A DNA stretch of 64,000 nucleotides from Clavulina sp. PMI_390 (lineage: Eukaryota > Basidiomycota > Agaricomycetes > Cantharellales > Hydnaceae): positions 586,833-650,832 of the forward strand of contig WIDE01000005.1 of NCBI GenBank assembly GCA_015039315.1. The letters run 5' to 3'. The notes under the pieces were generated by a model. It ran no database searches. It was not told the DNA's origin and saw nothing but the letters and a program-made list of their open reading frames with translations. The translations under genes and the position numbers were made by a program. Positions 1 to 13,167 of the stretch are shown here, piece by piece; position 1 is the first letter of the stretch; the number at the start of each line of letters is the position of its first letter.

Positions 1-1242
1 CCCTAGGTTCTAGAAGTTTTCCTGCATCAGAATATAGTCCGCAGTTGATGGTGAATAATCCTTTCAATAAGCCCGTGATGATTGGGGAACTAGACCAGGC
101 CGTCAACAACGCATCAAAACTGTCCAAACGGATTAATGCTTACTAGAATAAACGAGGGATCCCTCATATAATCCGGTAGGACTCGGATGTCCTGTTGGCA
201 CATAAGGGCCCAACGCTGGCCCTCCGGCGTCAGTTTGAATGCTATCGTGGGGTGCCTTGAGCAACCTCCAATAAATCGTGAAATGACGAATCAACGGAAT
301 CGTTCGAGGCCAGGATATTCGTTCAGGAGCCTTCTCCGTCCGTTTCTTCCCTCAAGTAACTCAATCACGGACACTTCACCCCCGTTTCGGGCGTTTTCGG
401 GGCATACACACAGCTGACGATGTACCTCATCCAAGACGAATGATGAAATCTATGAGTCTAGGCCGTGAAACAGTAATTAATATCTCGAGGTTATCGGGAC
501 GGTTTAGGCGAGGAAGTAGTTGTAGACTAGACTTCATGCGCGGAGGTGAAGACTGGGCCACACAACCCTATGTTGAGGCACATAACGAGCGAGTTCACAG
601 AGACAAAAGCGTGTAGTTGAGAATCTTGCGAATAAAAAAAAACGGCTCAGAACCTGGCTAAGCAATGAGGAGGGCGGCTTAGCTATCCACGGAGAAAGCG
701 GGTGGTGCTCGGAAGGCGAGAGTGGCTGGACGGCCGCGAATAGCTAGCGAGAGCGAGGGCATTTTTGTACAGTATAGCTGTAGATAGAACAGGGACGAGA
801 AAGATCATGGAGCCATAGCAGGGACGATATCAGATTTGCTCCTGGGACCATCGAATACGTTTCAGGGACAAGAGACACGTCGTTGCCGTGACAGCCTTGT
901 TTGGTCACGAGCAACCGTTCCCCCAAAGAAAATCCCAGCGAATTTTTTTTCCATTTGGATCGGACAAAGACATTCTGGTAGACATCATCATTTATTCCAG
1001 GTACGGTACGAACTACTTACTGGAAGCAGCCGCTAGCGTAAATAAAGGAAAAGAATGGATGTTTCATCTCTATGATGAAGAGAGAAAAGTAGCCAATGTA
1101 TGTGTGTAGAGTCGTGAAGCGTAAAGCGTATGCGGGTTTTGGGTGGGTAATGACAATAAGGTGGGATCAAGTAATAATACACAAGCTAGAAACCAAAGAG
1201 ACGAGAAAAGAAAGGAAGAGCAGAAAACAACTAGGCGAGGGA
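1..1242. other. Intergenic / 3' flank, no gene seen
   Basis: No reading frame here resembles a known protein or shows a consistent exon chain. The short open frames overlap on both strands and lack family motifs. The last few hundred bases probably hold the 3' UTR of the desaturase encoded on the minus strand. Confidence 0.5.
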
Positions 1243-3145
1243 TCATGATGACGCGGACAGATACCCAGCACCGTGGACGGCGCTTGCCAGTTGTGTCACT
1301 TCTTCCTCGCTCTTCACGCTCTCACCAGCATGTGCAACGGCCACCTTGGCGCTGGCCTGCGAGATGCCGCGGATCTCCGCTGCGCGCAGAATCCTGAGCT
1401 TCTGCGATGGGGGAATCGCCTTCTCGCTCTCAGTCTCAAGACCACCAGACAGAACACCAACACGCATCATGGCAAGCAGGTTGTGCGCGGCATTCGAGTG
1501 ATCATAAACACCACCGTGGAAAGCAGTCGTAGCATCGCGTCCAATGTTCTTAGTGAGCAGATGACGACCACCAGGGTGCTCGTCCAAGAAGGCGGAGACA
1601 TCGTGAATGAAGCCAGCGATGAGGATCAAGGGGCGCTCCTTGGATTCCTGTTGGACTGTAAGACATATGTCAGCATTCTGAATTAATAAAATGGATGGAG
1701 GAAAAGAACGCACAGGCATCCCAAGTGATCACGGGCATGTCAGTAACATCGGTGGGCCACCCAAGAACATCCTGCTCCTTGCGGAGCTTCTTGAGCTTCA
1801 TGGTGAGCTGACCCTTCTTGACCTCGTTATCGGGGAAGACCTTGAGATGGGTAGCGAGACCGAAGAACGAGTTGATGGCAATGAACCACTTGGTGGGGTC
1901 GTATTGGTACCACTTGATGGCATTACGGTAGTCCATGGGGAATTCGTGGTGGAAGTTGTGGTAGCCCTCACCAATGGTGACGAGCGCAGTGATAACGTGG
2001 TCGCGGGGAGTGTTCTTGTCATCGAAGGGAGTGTCACCGAGCCAGTGGGCGAGCGAGTTGACACAGAAGGTCGACTGGGAAAAATACACAAATCAGCCAC
2101 TACGCCATTGATGCACGCAAATTGCAACTTACGTGGTGGACAAAGACGAGACGGGCAGCACCAGCGTAGAAGAAACCGCCGCGGAAGTCGCCCCAGCCGA
2201 AGCCAGCGATCAAGGTAGGAGCAATGAACGCCATGAAGACGAGCATCTCAACGTACCAGCGGTGCTGGAACTGGACGACGGGGTTCTTGGCGAGATCGCT
2301 GACATCGGCAACACCGGGCTTGCGGCGGGGCTTGAAGACCATCCAGCCCAAATGCGACCAGAAGAGACCGTGGTGGGCTCCGTAAGGGTCCAAGTCGGTA
2401 TCAGTGTAGCGGTGGTGAGCGCGGTGGCCACGGGACCACCATTTGATGGAACCCTGAACAGCTCCCGCACCAGCGAAGGCGAGGAAGTATTCGAGGGGCT
2501 TGGACGCATTGTAAGCACGGTGGGCCCAGAGACGATGGTAACCAGCAGTGATCCCCAAACTGCACACAAAAAAATTGGAATGAATGATATATGAATCAGT
2601 ACTCAAATGAGCAAATATTCGAAAAAGAAGCGGTTTTTTGGGGGCGGGAAATTCGGTGGAGAGCCAATTAGAGTTCTGATGCGGTGCGCTCGCACACCAC
2701 CCACTTCGCGAGAAGGGCCGACGCGCATAGCCACCACACAGAACCCCAACGGGAAAGGGTGTGCGAATCATTCAAAAATATTCAAAAAATGTGAAACGTA
2801 CCCAGTGACAAAGTACCAGAAGACGGAGAAGGCGGCAGTCTTCGTCGAGAGAGGGGTGGTGACAGCGCCCCAGATAGCCAACGAAGGAGTGACCGTAATG
2901 GCGAGGACGCTAATCCACTGAATCTCCTTGAGGATATTCTTGAACTGGATTGGGGGCAGGGGAGGGACGGTGGCCAGGGTGTGCTGGACGTAGTTGTCGG
3001 GAATGTGCAGGTCAGCAGGCTCGGACGAGCGCTCTGCAGGTGGCGGGGACTGGGGAGGAGTGAGGGGCATGTCGTTCAACGACGAGGCAGCCTGGCCCGG
3101 CTTGCGGGGTGTCGGCGACACGATACCCTCAATAGCTGTCGACAT
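1243..3145 (-). CDS. OLE1: Acyl-CoA delta-9 fatty acid desaturase with C-terminal cytochrome b5 domain
   Basis: The predicted protein of 514 aa puts the first double bond into palmitoyl- and stearoyl-CoA at the ER membrane. Exons, in minus-strand order, are 3145-2802, 2559-2133, 2074-1714 and 1655-1243; all junctions are GT-AG and the phases agree. Visible motifs are the three histidine boxes of membrane di-iron desaturases, HRLWAH, HRAHHRY and HNFHHEFP, separated by hydrophobic stretches. A cytochrome b5 haem site of the form DEHPGG follows in the last exon. The fusion of desaturase and cytochrome b5 is the normal fungal OLE1 layout, so no separate electron donor is needed. The Pro/Ser-rich N-terminal 45 residues are probably cytosolic. 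A CACGTGAC box lies 366 bp upstream of the ATG. Function is secure from the motifs; substrate preference is inferred from the family. Confidence 0.96.
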
Positions 3146-4676
3146 TGTGCAATACTTTGTCGGCGCTGAAAGTAGGAAAGTGGGGGGAAGGAAGAGGGAG
3201 GAGGTAAGGAAAGAGAATTGTAAAGAAAATGCGGAGGTTCCTATAAGTACTCGGATTGTTGGGGGGTTGGGGACAAGGCCAATTCAATTTCACTTCCCAT
3301 CGTGAATGCGCTCCCAAGCCAACAGCGCTCCAAGGCACTCCGGCTGTCCTTTTACCCGCGCCTACTAGCCGTATTTTCCCCTGTCTCTTCCGCCGCCTTC
3401 AGGTTTGCTTTCCTCCTCCCTGTCCTACCGCGACATATCCCCCAACGCGTTCGTCAACGTCTATTCCCATTCAGTCAGAATTTGCCTCGGTCTATTCAGT
3501 TGGGGCGCGGCACGTGACCCCTTGAATTGAAGTACTCCCGCTCTCACTCACAATTCCCACGTTTACTCCAAGGGACAGAACCGGATCCACTCCCAACCGG
3601 ATGATGGGGGCACGAATAACTGCGCGTACCTCATGATGATGGCATGCGTAGAAGAAACAAGTTGGGGCGGAAAACGTACAACCGAGCACCCTGCTTGCTA
3701 GAATATTCTCTTTCACGAGTCAGCCGGCACCGGCCAACTTTTTGCAGCGCGCAAAAACTTCTACGTACACCGATCTGCGCTGGGGGCCAAGGGTGATTAA
3801 ATCAGTTCCCCCCAACATTGTCAATCCCATTCCACCAATGGATCAAGCCTCATTGGGCTGATTCCCTAATCGAACCCTTTTTTACCCCAGCCTGCGGCGT
3901 TAGGCCTCCGGGCATATATCACATAGGGACACGGAGCGAGGGGTGCCACCGCCTCGCTAGCAATCGATCTGTTTACAAATGGAGGACATCGTATCCCGTT
4001 CGTTTAGCTGAGCAAAAATCTTCACTGCGCTCTCTCACTCGAGCCGACTCTTCCGAACCCACTGCCACAAGCCGCACGCAGCTCAAGAACACCGCAATCT
4101 CCAGGCAGAAATGCGCCTCCGTCTTAGCGTTCATGGATACAAACTGATGCAGCGATCGGCGAAGCCAGAGACGAAACGAGACCGCGATAGACGGACGCAG
4201 CGGCTTCATGTCCCTATCCCCTACATATACATTCACAACTGGATCATCATCGACTCTGAACTCGTGACCGTCATCTCAGAGGTAATGTAAAGTCAGGGAG
4301 ATCATGAAACACAGGGCAGGGGTCAAGTGGTTTCAGGATCTTGTGAGGAGACGAGTCAGATGCTTGCACTCGCATGAAGAACACCATACAGTTTCTCATG
4401 GTATGAGGGGCAGGGGGTAATAGGAACAACGAATAGCAAATTACGATAGCAAGAGATTACAACGCAAGGTGGAGCAGTCCATAAAGCGCGCACCGAAATA
4501 GAACCGAGGATATTTTGCTGAGTATGCTAAGGGGTCGTGGCGACGGAACGTCATCGGAGAGAATGCTTGAAAGGGCAGATGGATAGTTTGTGTCCTCAAA
4601 CGTATGCTATGGTGGGTTGTGTTGACAAGTCAGACAATGGATCCAGTACAGGCCTCACGAGTAACGAGAGATGTTG
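3146..4676. other. Intergenic region between desaturase and CK2 alpha
   Basis: This stretch holds the 5' flank of the desaturase (pyrimidine-rich, about 3250-3530) and the 3' flank of the kinase gene. I found no supported gene. Short open frames near 3.8-4.2 kb on both strands are mutually overlapping and look random. Confidence 0.5.
3511..3518. promoter_or_regulatory. CACGTGAC box upstream of the desaturase
   Basis: The octamer CACGTGAC matches, on the reverse strand, the RTCACRTG site of Cbf1-type bHLH regulators known from yeasts. It lies 366 bp upstream of the desaturase start codon. Function is inferred from sequence only. Confidence 0.35.
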
Positions 4677-6315
<1,639 letters not shown>

Positions 6316-6495
6316 CCCGATAGCCTACAGTTGACAGAAAGAGAAAGAGATGGGGAACGAGTGGCCAACCTTTGGCCGCGAGGCTTTGTTGATTCGTTTA
6401 TTGCTGTCACGTGCACGTGGCTGCTTTGTGTGTCGGCAGCGTGAAAACAACATCGTCATCCCCATCCATCTAGTCGACTGCAGCCTGGAAACACT
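6316..6495. promoter_or_regulatory. Bidirectional promoter between CK2 alpha and UGO1
   Basis: Only 180 bp separate the two divergent start codons, so both genes must share this region. It contains two overlapping CACGTG cores (6406-6420). Confidence 0.65.
6406..6420. promoter_or_regulatory. Double E-box, GTCACGTG overlapping GCACGTGG
   Basis: GTCACGTG at 6406-6413 is a full RTCACRTG (Cbf1-type) match, and a second CACGTG core follows at 6414-6419. It sits midway in the 180-bp shared promoter. Binding is inferred, not shown. Confidence 0.45.
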
Positions 6496-8328
6496 ATGAG
6501 CGAGACACTGCACGAAAATCCACGTGCAGGGTCTCTGCGAGGGGGCTATTCTCCCGTCTCGAGCGAGTGGACGTTTGATGCACCTACCCCTGGTGCAGCT
6601 GGGGCTGGTTCGGCATCCTCTTCGGCAGCAGCAGCAGGCTCTTCTACCAAGTCGACAGCCTCTTCTCCTTGGTCTACTGCACCTCCTCCATCCCGTACAC
6701 GTGTCCTCGATGCATCACCCTATCCACTGGACGACCTCGATCCAGCCTACACCGGCGAGTTGGACCTTCGGAACACCGTCAAGTGGCTCGTGAGCGCTGC
6801 CGTGCTACAGTATGCCACGACGGGGATTGCAATGCCCTTCGAAGTGGCAAAAATATTGCTGCAATGTCAATGGATACCGAAAGAAGCGGTAGAAGGCGAA
6901 TTTCTGGGTCGAGACGGTGCAATACACGGGCAAGAAGACGAAGAAGCGGACAAAGATGATGCAGTATGTGACCATATCTCGTAAAATATTGCAGCGGTGT
7001 TCCTTAATACATTGCTTTAGATGAGTGATGTATCGGCGGAATCTTATTTTCATGACCCAGGACGAGAGGCATTTTCGGCCGCAACACAGTTCGAAGCCGA
7101 GTCTTCCCAGCGGAAGCTTCATCCAACAGATGCGGATGGCTATGTAATGAGGCAGTCGATCATGGACGCCTCGACCCGCCCAGATTATGTCATGGCAATT
7201 GGGTCAACGGACGGAGTATGGAGTATGATGCGGAGGATACGAGAGTTCAAGCCGGAGGGCTGGACAGCATTGTGGAAATGTGAGTGTTAATGCTCTTTGG
7301 TGTATCTCCAACTGTTGTTACTCACCGTAAGATTCGGGTCTGTAGCCCAGTTTACCTCTACCGTCCTAGAGACTTTGACCCCAGTGGTCCAATCAAGCAT
7401 ACAGACGGTCCTTATGAGCATATTCGTGCCCGAATCTGCTGCCCAAGCATATCCCCTTCTTCCCTCTCGTCTCCCACCTTCGCATCTCGCGATTTCCCTC
7501 ACATCCCACATTCTCACAGGCGTCGTCCTCTCCCCACTTGATATCGTTCGAACCCGACTGATTGTTCAGTCATCTCATCCTTCCCATCGCGCATACGCTG
7601 GCCCACTAGACGGTCTGCGGAAGCTTTTCGCCACAGAGGGGGGCTGGCGAGGTGTTTATACACACCCGGCATACCTCATTCCAGCTATACTGGACAACAC
7701 CATCCGACCGCTCCTCACCCTCTCGACGCCGATATTCCTCCATCGATGGCTAGGGATCGAGGAAGATACCCATCCGTTCTCGTACGCAATCGCCAGTTGT
7801 GCATTCGCCAGTGCTGCGCTCGTCGTCACCTTGCCATTTGAGACCATCAGGCGCAGGATGCAAGTCCAATCGCATCCCGCTGGTCTTGCATCGCTACAGG
7901 CGGGCCAAACACCAGCTCTGGCGACGAGCTTCGTCGGAGGCATCCAGGCGTGTGTCGAACTCTCGCCGCGGCCGTATGTGGGTGTCATTGACACCGCATG
8001 GAGGATAATCTCTGAGGAGCGTAGCGCACCAAGGAGGAGGCGGAAGCGCGTCGTACCTCCAAGGAGGAGGTCAAGTGCCGCATCGAATACCGGTGCAGGC
8101 AGGAGGGCATCCTTCAAGGGCAAGGAGCCTGCGGATGCCTTCACTGGAGAGGAAAGTGAGACTGATGAATTTGAAGAAGACGATGGGTGGTTCTCATCGT
8201 CAGGAGTCGCCCAGCTATACCGGGGCTTCTCGATGGGCCTCACAGCAAATGTGGTGGTGTTTGCGCTCAGTGCCTTCGGTGGAGTAGTGGGGGATGACGG
8301 GAGCTCGAGTGGGTGGACGGAACTCTGA
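6496..8328 (+). CDS. UGO1: Mitochondrial outer-membrane fusion carrier Ugo1-like
   Basis: This is a mitochondrial-carrier-family protein of the Ugo1/SLC25A46 type. In yeast Ugo1 links the fusion GTPases Fzo1 and Mgm1 across the two mitochondrial membranes. Exons 6496-6963, 7021-7279 and 7346-8328 give 569 aa. Three degenerate carrier signatures are visible: PFEVAK (first repeat), PLDIVR (second) and PFETIRRR (third). A Ser/Ala-rich N-terminal region of about 75 residues precedes the carrier part, and an acidic and basic insert (E/D-rich, then Arg-rich) interrupts the last third. The length and divergent signatures fit Ugo1 better than a metabolite transporter of about 300 aa. The assignment is from architecture; a divergent SLC25 transporter is the alternative. 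Confidence 0.8.
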
Positions 8329-8709
8329 TGAGATCCCCCTTCCTGTCTTCCTGATTGCATCCTTGCTACCTCATGGCCTGTTTCCTCTCCGCCCCTATCC
8401 TCCACATTCACATGACCCATCAAGATCAAGTACTCGTGTAATTATTTCGTATTTTCATGACCATCGTACACTATTTTACCATTTTATGATGAATGAAACA
8501 ACCCACCCTCATGAAAACCAAAATACCGATCGTCCATTATCATCAATAAATTCTTGATTATCGAAACGCTATTACTGACGATACCTCCCTTGGCTCGTTG
8601 ACTTCTCTTAGGGGATTACTCTCGGTTTAAAGTTGTTTGTTTGGCGCGTGAGCAAACAAAGCCAAAAATTTGCACGCGATTGTGCCGAGCTGACGCGAAA
8701 TTCTCTGGA
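8329..8709. other. Short intergenic spacer UGO1-MDJ1
   Basis: This spacer holds the 3' flank of UGO1 and the promoter of MDJ1. No gene is seen. Confidence 0.6.
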
Positions 8710-11236
8710 ATGCCTTCCCGGCTGCTCACTTCGTCTTTGGCCACTTCTGTCGTCTCTTCGTCTCGCATTGCCTCTACCTCGTGTTCTCTGCCTCTTGCAT
8801 CATCATCAAGCCGAGGCTCATCTCTTTATCCCACTGCCGCCAGTGGCACTTCGGCTTGCTACAGTCAAAGTCGACCTGGTTCCACACGCCATCTCTCCAT
8901 AAATGCTTACGATAAATCTCATCTGAGCGCTCGTCGTGCCGTGCCGCAAGCCCTTCCTGGAAAGGTGAGCCTTGAGTTCCTCCACTCCACGAAATCGAAT
9001 ACGTGACAGCCTGTTCACGTATTCAACATTTGGTCACTCATCCTGCCAATTATCTACATCTGTCCCTGCGGTTGTCCGCTCATGCATACGTATGCACTTG
9101 ATGACTGTGATCTACCAGCGACAATTCCACACCACGGCAGCGGCTAGGGCTGCTTCCAAAGATCCATACCAAGTTCTTGGGGTGTCCAAGAATGCGACAG
9201 CAAGCGAGATCAAGAAAAGATACTACGAGGTGAGTATCTTTGATTCCTTTGCATAGCCAACTGCCCTTTCTCGCCGTCTGCGGCGTCGCCAGCCCTTGCA
9301 TTTCCAGCACATTCCACCAAGTGGCTTGGACTGGCTCACCCCTTTCGCAAGTCCTGCATGCTTGTCCATCTTGCGGCGCATCTCGCAGGCTCCCATGTTT
9401 CGTTCCAGCCCTCTTGAGCATGCTCCCCGTACTAACTGATTCTCCATCATTTGTCTCATCTGTTAATAGCTCGCAAGAAAGCATCACCCTGATACAAACA
9501 AAGATTCAAAGGACTCAAAGGATCGTTTCGTCGAAATCCAGGCGGCGTGGGATGTAAGTGACCTCGCTACGCTTGGTTCCTTTGGTTTCTGGAGACATCC
9601 GTCTTCTGCGCTCTCTATTCTGGATCTGGCCGGTTATCATTTTTGAATGCGCGCTGTCTAACTAACTTGTTCATTTTGTCCCAATTTGGGAAAACCTGCA
9701 GATCTTGGGAGACGAAAAAAAGCGCAAGGACTATGACACATATGGTGCCGCTTCGCAGCAACAAGGTTTCGACTCCAGCGCTTTCGGGGGAGCAGGGCCA
9801 GGAGGATTTGGCGGCTTTGGCGGCTTTGGAGGATTTGGAGGGTTCGGTGGCTTTGGTACTGGAGGTCGAGCCAGCGCGAGCGCGCAGGAGCAACTATTCG
9901 AGTCGCTCTTCGGTGGCGCAGGGCGCTCACGCAATGCAGGGCCCCCAAGGGGCGAAGACCTTGAGGCCTCACTATCTGTGCCATTTGTGGACGCCTGCAA
10001 GGGTACAACACGTACAGTGAATGTGACGCCTGTGGTGGACTGCAATACATGCGATGGATCTGGCCTGAAGGCTGGAGCCAGTAGATCCACGTGTCACACA
10101 TGTCATGGATCTGGTACGCAGACTTTCGTCATCAATTCTGGATTCCAGATGGCCAGCACCTGCTCGACCTGCCAGGGAACCGGGAGTGTTGTCCCACCTG
10201 GGGCATCGTGCAGATCCTGTGATGGCATTGGCAAAGTCAAGGAACGCAAAACTGTCTCAGTCGAAATCCCCTCAGGTACCTCTGCTTCCTCTGTATTCTT
10301 TTGTCTTCTGCTGCACCCCTGTGCTAGCAAGGTATCGTGTGAACCCGAGTTCGACTTTACTGACTTCGCTCGCAATCTATTGCTCCAACTGCTTGGATCT
10401 AGGGGTGGAGGACGGCATGATCATTCGCGTGCCTCGAGCGGGGGATATGCCAGTCTCCGGCAAAGGGACGGCCGGAGATCTACTCGTGCGAGTAAACGTG
10501 GCACCATCCAAGGTCTTCCGGCGGCAGGGCACTAACCTCTACCATGACGCCAAAATCCCATTGACGACGGCTCTGCTGGGCGGGAAAGTGCGGGTGCCAA
10601 CGCTAGACGGGGAAGTTGACGTGCGAGTGCCCAGCGGCACCCAACCTGGGCAAGAGGCGATCCTCAAGGGCCGAGGCGTGCCGAATGTGTTCAACAAGAC
10701 GCTCGGCGACTTATTCATCACATTTGGTGTTCAATTGCCGAGGTATGCATTACGATCGTCATGCTTCTGTCCTCGTCCTTCTCCCGTTGTATTGCACCTC
10801 CAGCTACTCGGAAGAAGCATTTATAGTCCCACGCTGACAACTTTGGCCTTTTCGCAGATCGTTGACCAGCAGACAGCGGGCGATTTTACAACAATTTGCG
10901 GATGATTTGGAGGGCAAGACGCCGGAGGCTCCACTTGCTTCGTCTTCAACTGGCTCGCACCCACCTCCGCCGCCGCCAACATCGACGCCACCCCATGAGA
11001 CGAGCTCCCATGGGGGCGAGCCACGATCCCCTGCGTCATCGTCGTCATCGACATCATCAACAGCATCGGAGGCAGGCGAATCAACGGCAACTAAAGAAGC
11101 TGAGAAACCTCAGGGTGCGTGCCAATCTCCGTGATTCCTCTCATGCGATATCCTACCGACCGAAGCTACCCATCGCAAATTAGGTAGTGGAGGTGGTGGG
11201 TGGTTGCATTGGCTTGGGCGAGTGATGGGGCGCTAG
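8710..11236 (+). CDS. MDJ1: Mitochondrial DnaJ/Hsp40 co-chaperone Mdj1
   Basis: This J-protein partners mitochondrial Hsp70 in folding matrix proteins. Seven exons give 557 aa: 8710-8964, 9119-9229, 9470-9553, 9702-10275, 10403-10742, 10858-11114 and 11184-11236. In order, the protein has a Ser/Arg-rich presequence, a J domain with the HPD triad (KHHPDT), a long Gly/Phe repeat coded at about 9785-9865, and four zinc-binding CxxCxGxG-type repeats (CNTCDGSG, CHTCHGSG, CSTCQGTG, CRSCDGIG). The type-I substrate-binding region follows, then a Ser/Pro/Thr-rich tail. The last short exon is the least certain: without that splice the frame ends at 11134. The ATG at 8710 is the first in frame that gives a mitochondrial targeting sequence. 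Confidence 0.93.
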
Positions 11237-13167
11237 TTTTGTCTAGCCTTGCCTAGACCCCATCACACGCGGCGTGGTGTCTTCATCTTAGAGGGTCGAG
11301 ATTTTTTTAGATGGTGGTTTTTTTTACTAACTTTTTGTCTTGTGCATCTTCCGCCTTTTTGGTCCTTATCCGGCCTACCTACCTCATGCTTCACTATAAT
11401 GATCCTCTCATCATCAAAAACAATCATTCCCAATATCACTCCGTCATTGCATCGCACAGACTCTCAAGGACTGGGAAGGTCGCCCGAAGAATCCTCGGGC
11501 GCGGCTGGGACTTTTGAATCCGAAGCCACAAGCAAGCCCCATCGCGTCAAGAAGAGGAAAGCTGCTGCTGGCGGCTCTTCGTGAGCTGGCAGTGCTGTCT
11601 TTTCGGTCGTTTGTATACCCAAACTGCTCCCGGTACCTGGCCTTTCACCATTCTCGTAGAGTAATGCTATTCGAATTCCCTGCTTTTCCAGAAGAATTTT
11701 GTATCCGTCTCCGCCTCCTATTGGGTTGCTCGTTTGAGACGTCAACGGGCGCAGATTGGGGGCACGGTATTAACAATATCAATGTCCGGACCGGCATGTA
11801 AAGGGGGTCTTTGAACTTTTCTGGGGAAACAGAACAGTTCCCGTCGCGATCGATGAGCCCCAGCCCGCCGCCATGGGTGTTAATTTGACGGAAACTGATT
11901 TTTCGGGACGTCCGTTATCGGCACGATGTATTACAAAGATCTCTAGATCATCAGGAGTTGTGAATTGAAGGGCGCGGGGCCCGTCGCTGGAAGGCAGAAC
12001 CTGTTACGAGAAAACCGCGAACCTGGCCCAGATGTTTCAGGTAGAAAATATTGTTAGTCGTGCCTCCCGATTAAGAGAATAAGATTTAGTCTGTGTGCCA
12101 GATAGATCGCGATTTGTGGATGTATGGTAATCTAGCTTGTGTGGAAAAATGCCTCGACAGTCGGCACAACAGTTCGGCGCGCAATGCTGCCTCCGTGAAA
12201 GATAGCCGCCAGGAGCGCCTGTAGAGTCCTGATTTAGGCAGGAAGGTCCCAGGGAGGGGGAGCTGGTGGGTGGAACCAAGGCTCGGGCCAAACAGAGTCT
12301 GTTGAGCACGTGCACCGTGCCGCCGCTGATGCATAAAGCTCGCGCGTAGGGGTGTCAGACGACCTCGATGATCGCGGTGTGGGCGCACGATGATGAGGGA
12401 ATAGTGTGCGTGTGTGTGTGCGCCGTGCACGGACGAGCTAATCTAAATCGCAATCATGGCAATCAGGAGGCAGATGGCAGGTATCGCTCAGATTTGCTAG
12501 GTGTGGCGGATGAAAAAAAGCGACTGCGAAATGGTCACTCGCAATTCTGAATTCATGATCTACCCATTCCATTGGCCTAAACAATGCGTTGGATGACGCC
12601 AAAGGGGGACCCTAGGCTCTCCGCCAGGCGGTGCGGGTGGCCCTGCCTGGCATCTCGATTGATCGAGCTCTTGCGCCCCATCGACGCGTCCCTGCCCCTC
12701 CACGCCCCCCCTCCCCTCTCCCTCGCGTCCGCTCTCGGATTCAATGTTTTCGATCTAGATCCGCTCTTCTCTTCATCTCTACCTTTTCTCCGAGTGGCCT
12801 CGCAGAAGCAACTCCCTTCCAGCCTCTATTCCCATTCTTGGGCTTAATCGTCCTTCTTATTCCTTTTCTCGTTTCATAATTCGCGGCCGTACCGCCCGAC
12901 TGGTCTATCCTATACTATATACGCCCTGCATTATTTTGTCCATCACCCAATGCATTCTATAATCTGCTCCCCACCTGTGCCCGTTTAGCCTACGTCGCGC
13001 GGGCTTTTATTCCTCCGTGTGCCTACTCATCATCCCCCGCCACCGTCTATCCCTCTCCCTCTCTCCTCTCTTCTCTACTTCTGTCTTCCCTCCTCTTCCC
13101 TCCCCTCTTCTCCTCCTCGCTCCTCCTAAAAGGCCCTCTGATCCCCGAGGGCTACAGCACACCTCCA
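11237..13167. other. 1.9-kb intergenic region
   Basis: The left part is the 3' flank of MDJ1. At 11464-11584 an open + frame ends in a basic KKRK-containing stretch, which could be an alternative last exon of MDJ1. A short GT-rich run lies near 12402-12422. From about 12660 to 13150 the + strand is strongly pyrimidine-rich, as expected of the promoter or 5' UTR of the downstream transporter. No gene is supported. Confidence 0.5.

Noticed and set aside
12368..12550. Short GT-repeat region as a possible regulatory or coding element
   Set aside because: The GT run is under 25 nt and the frame over it has no support.
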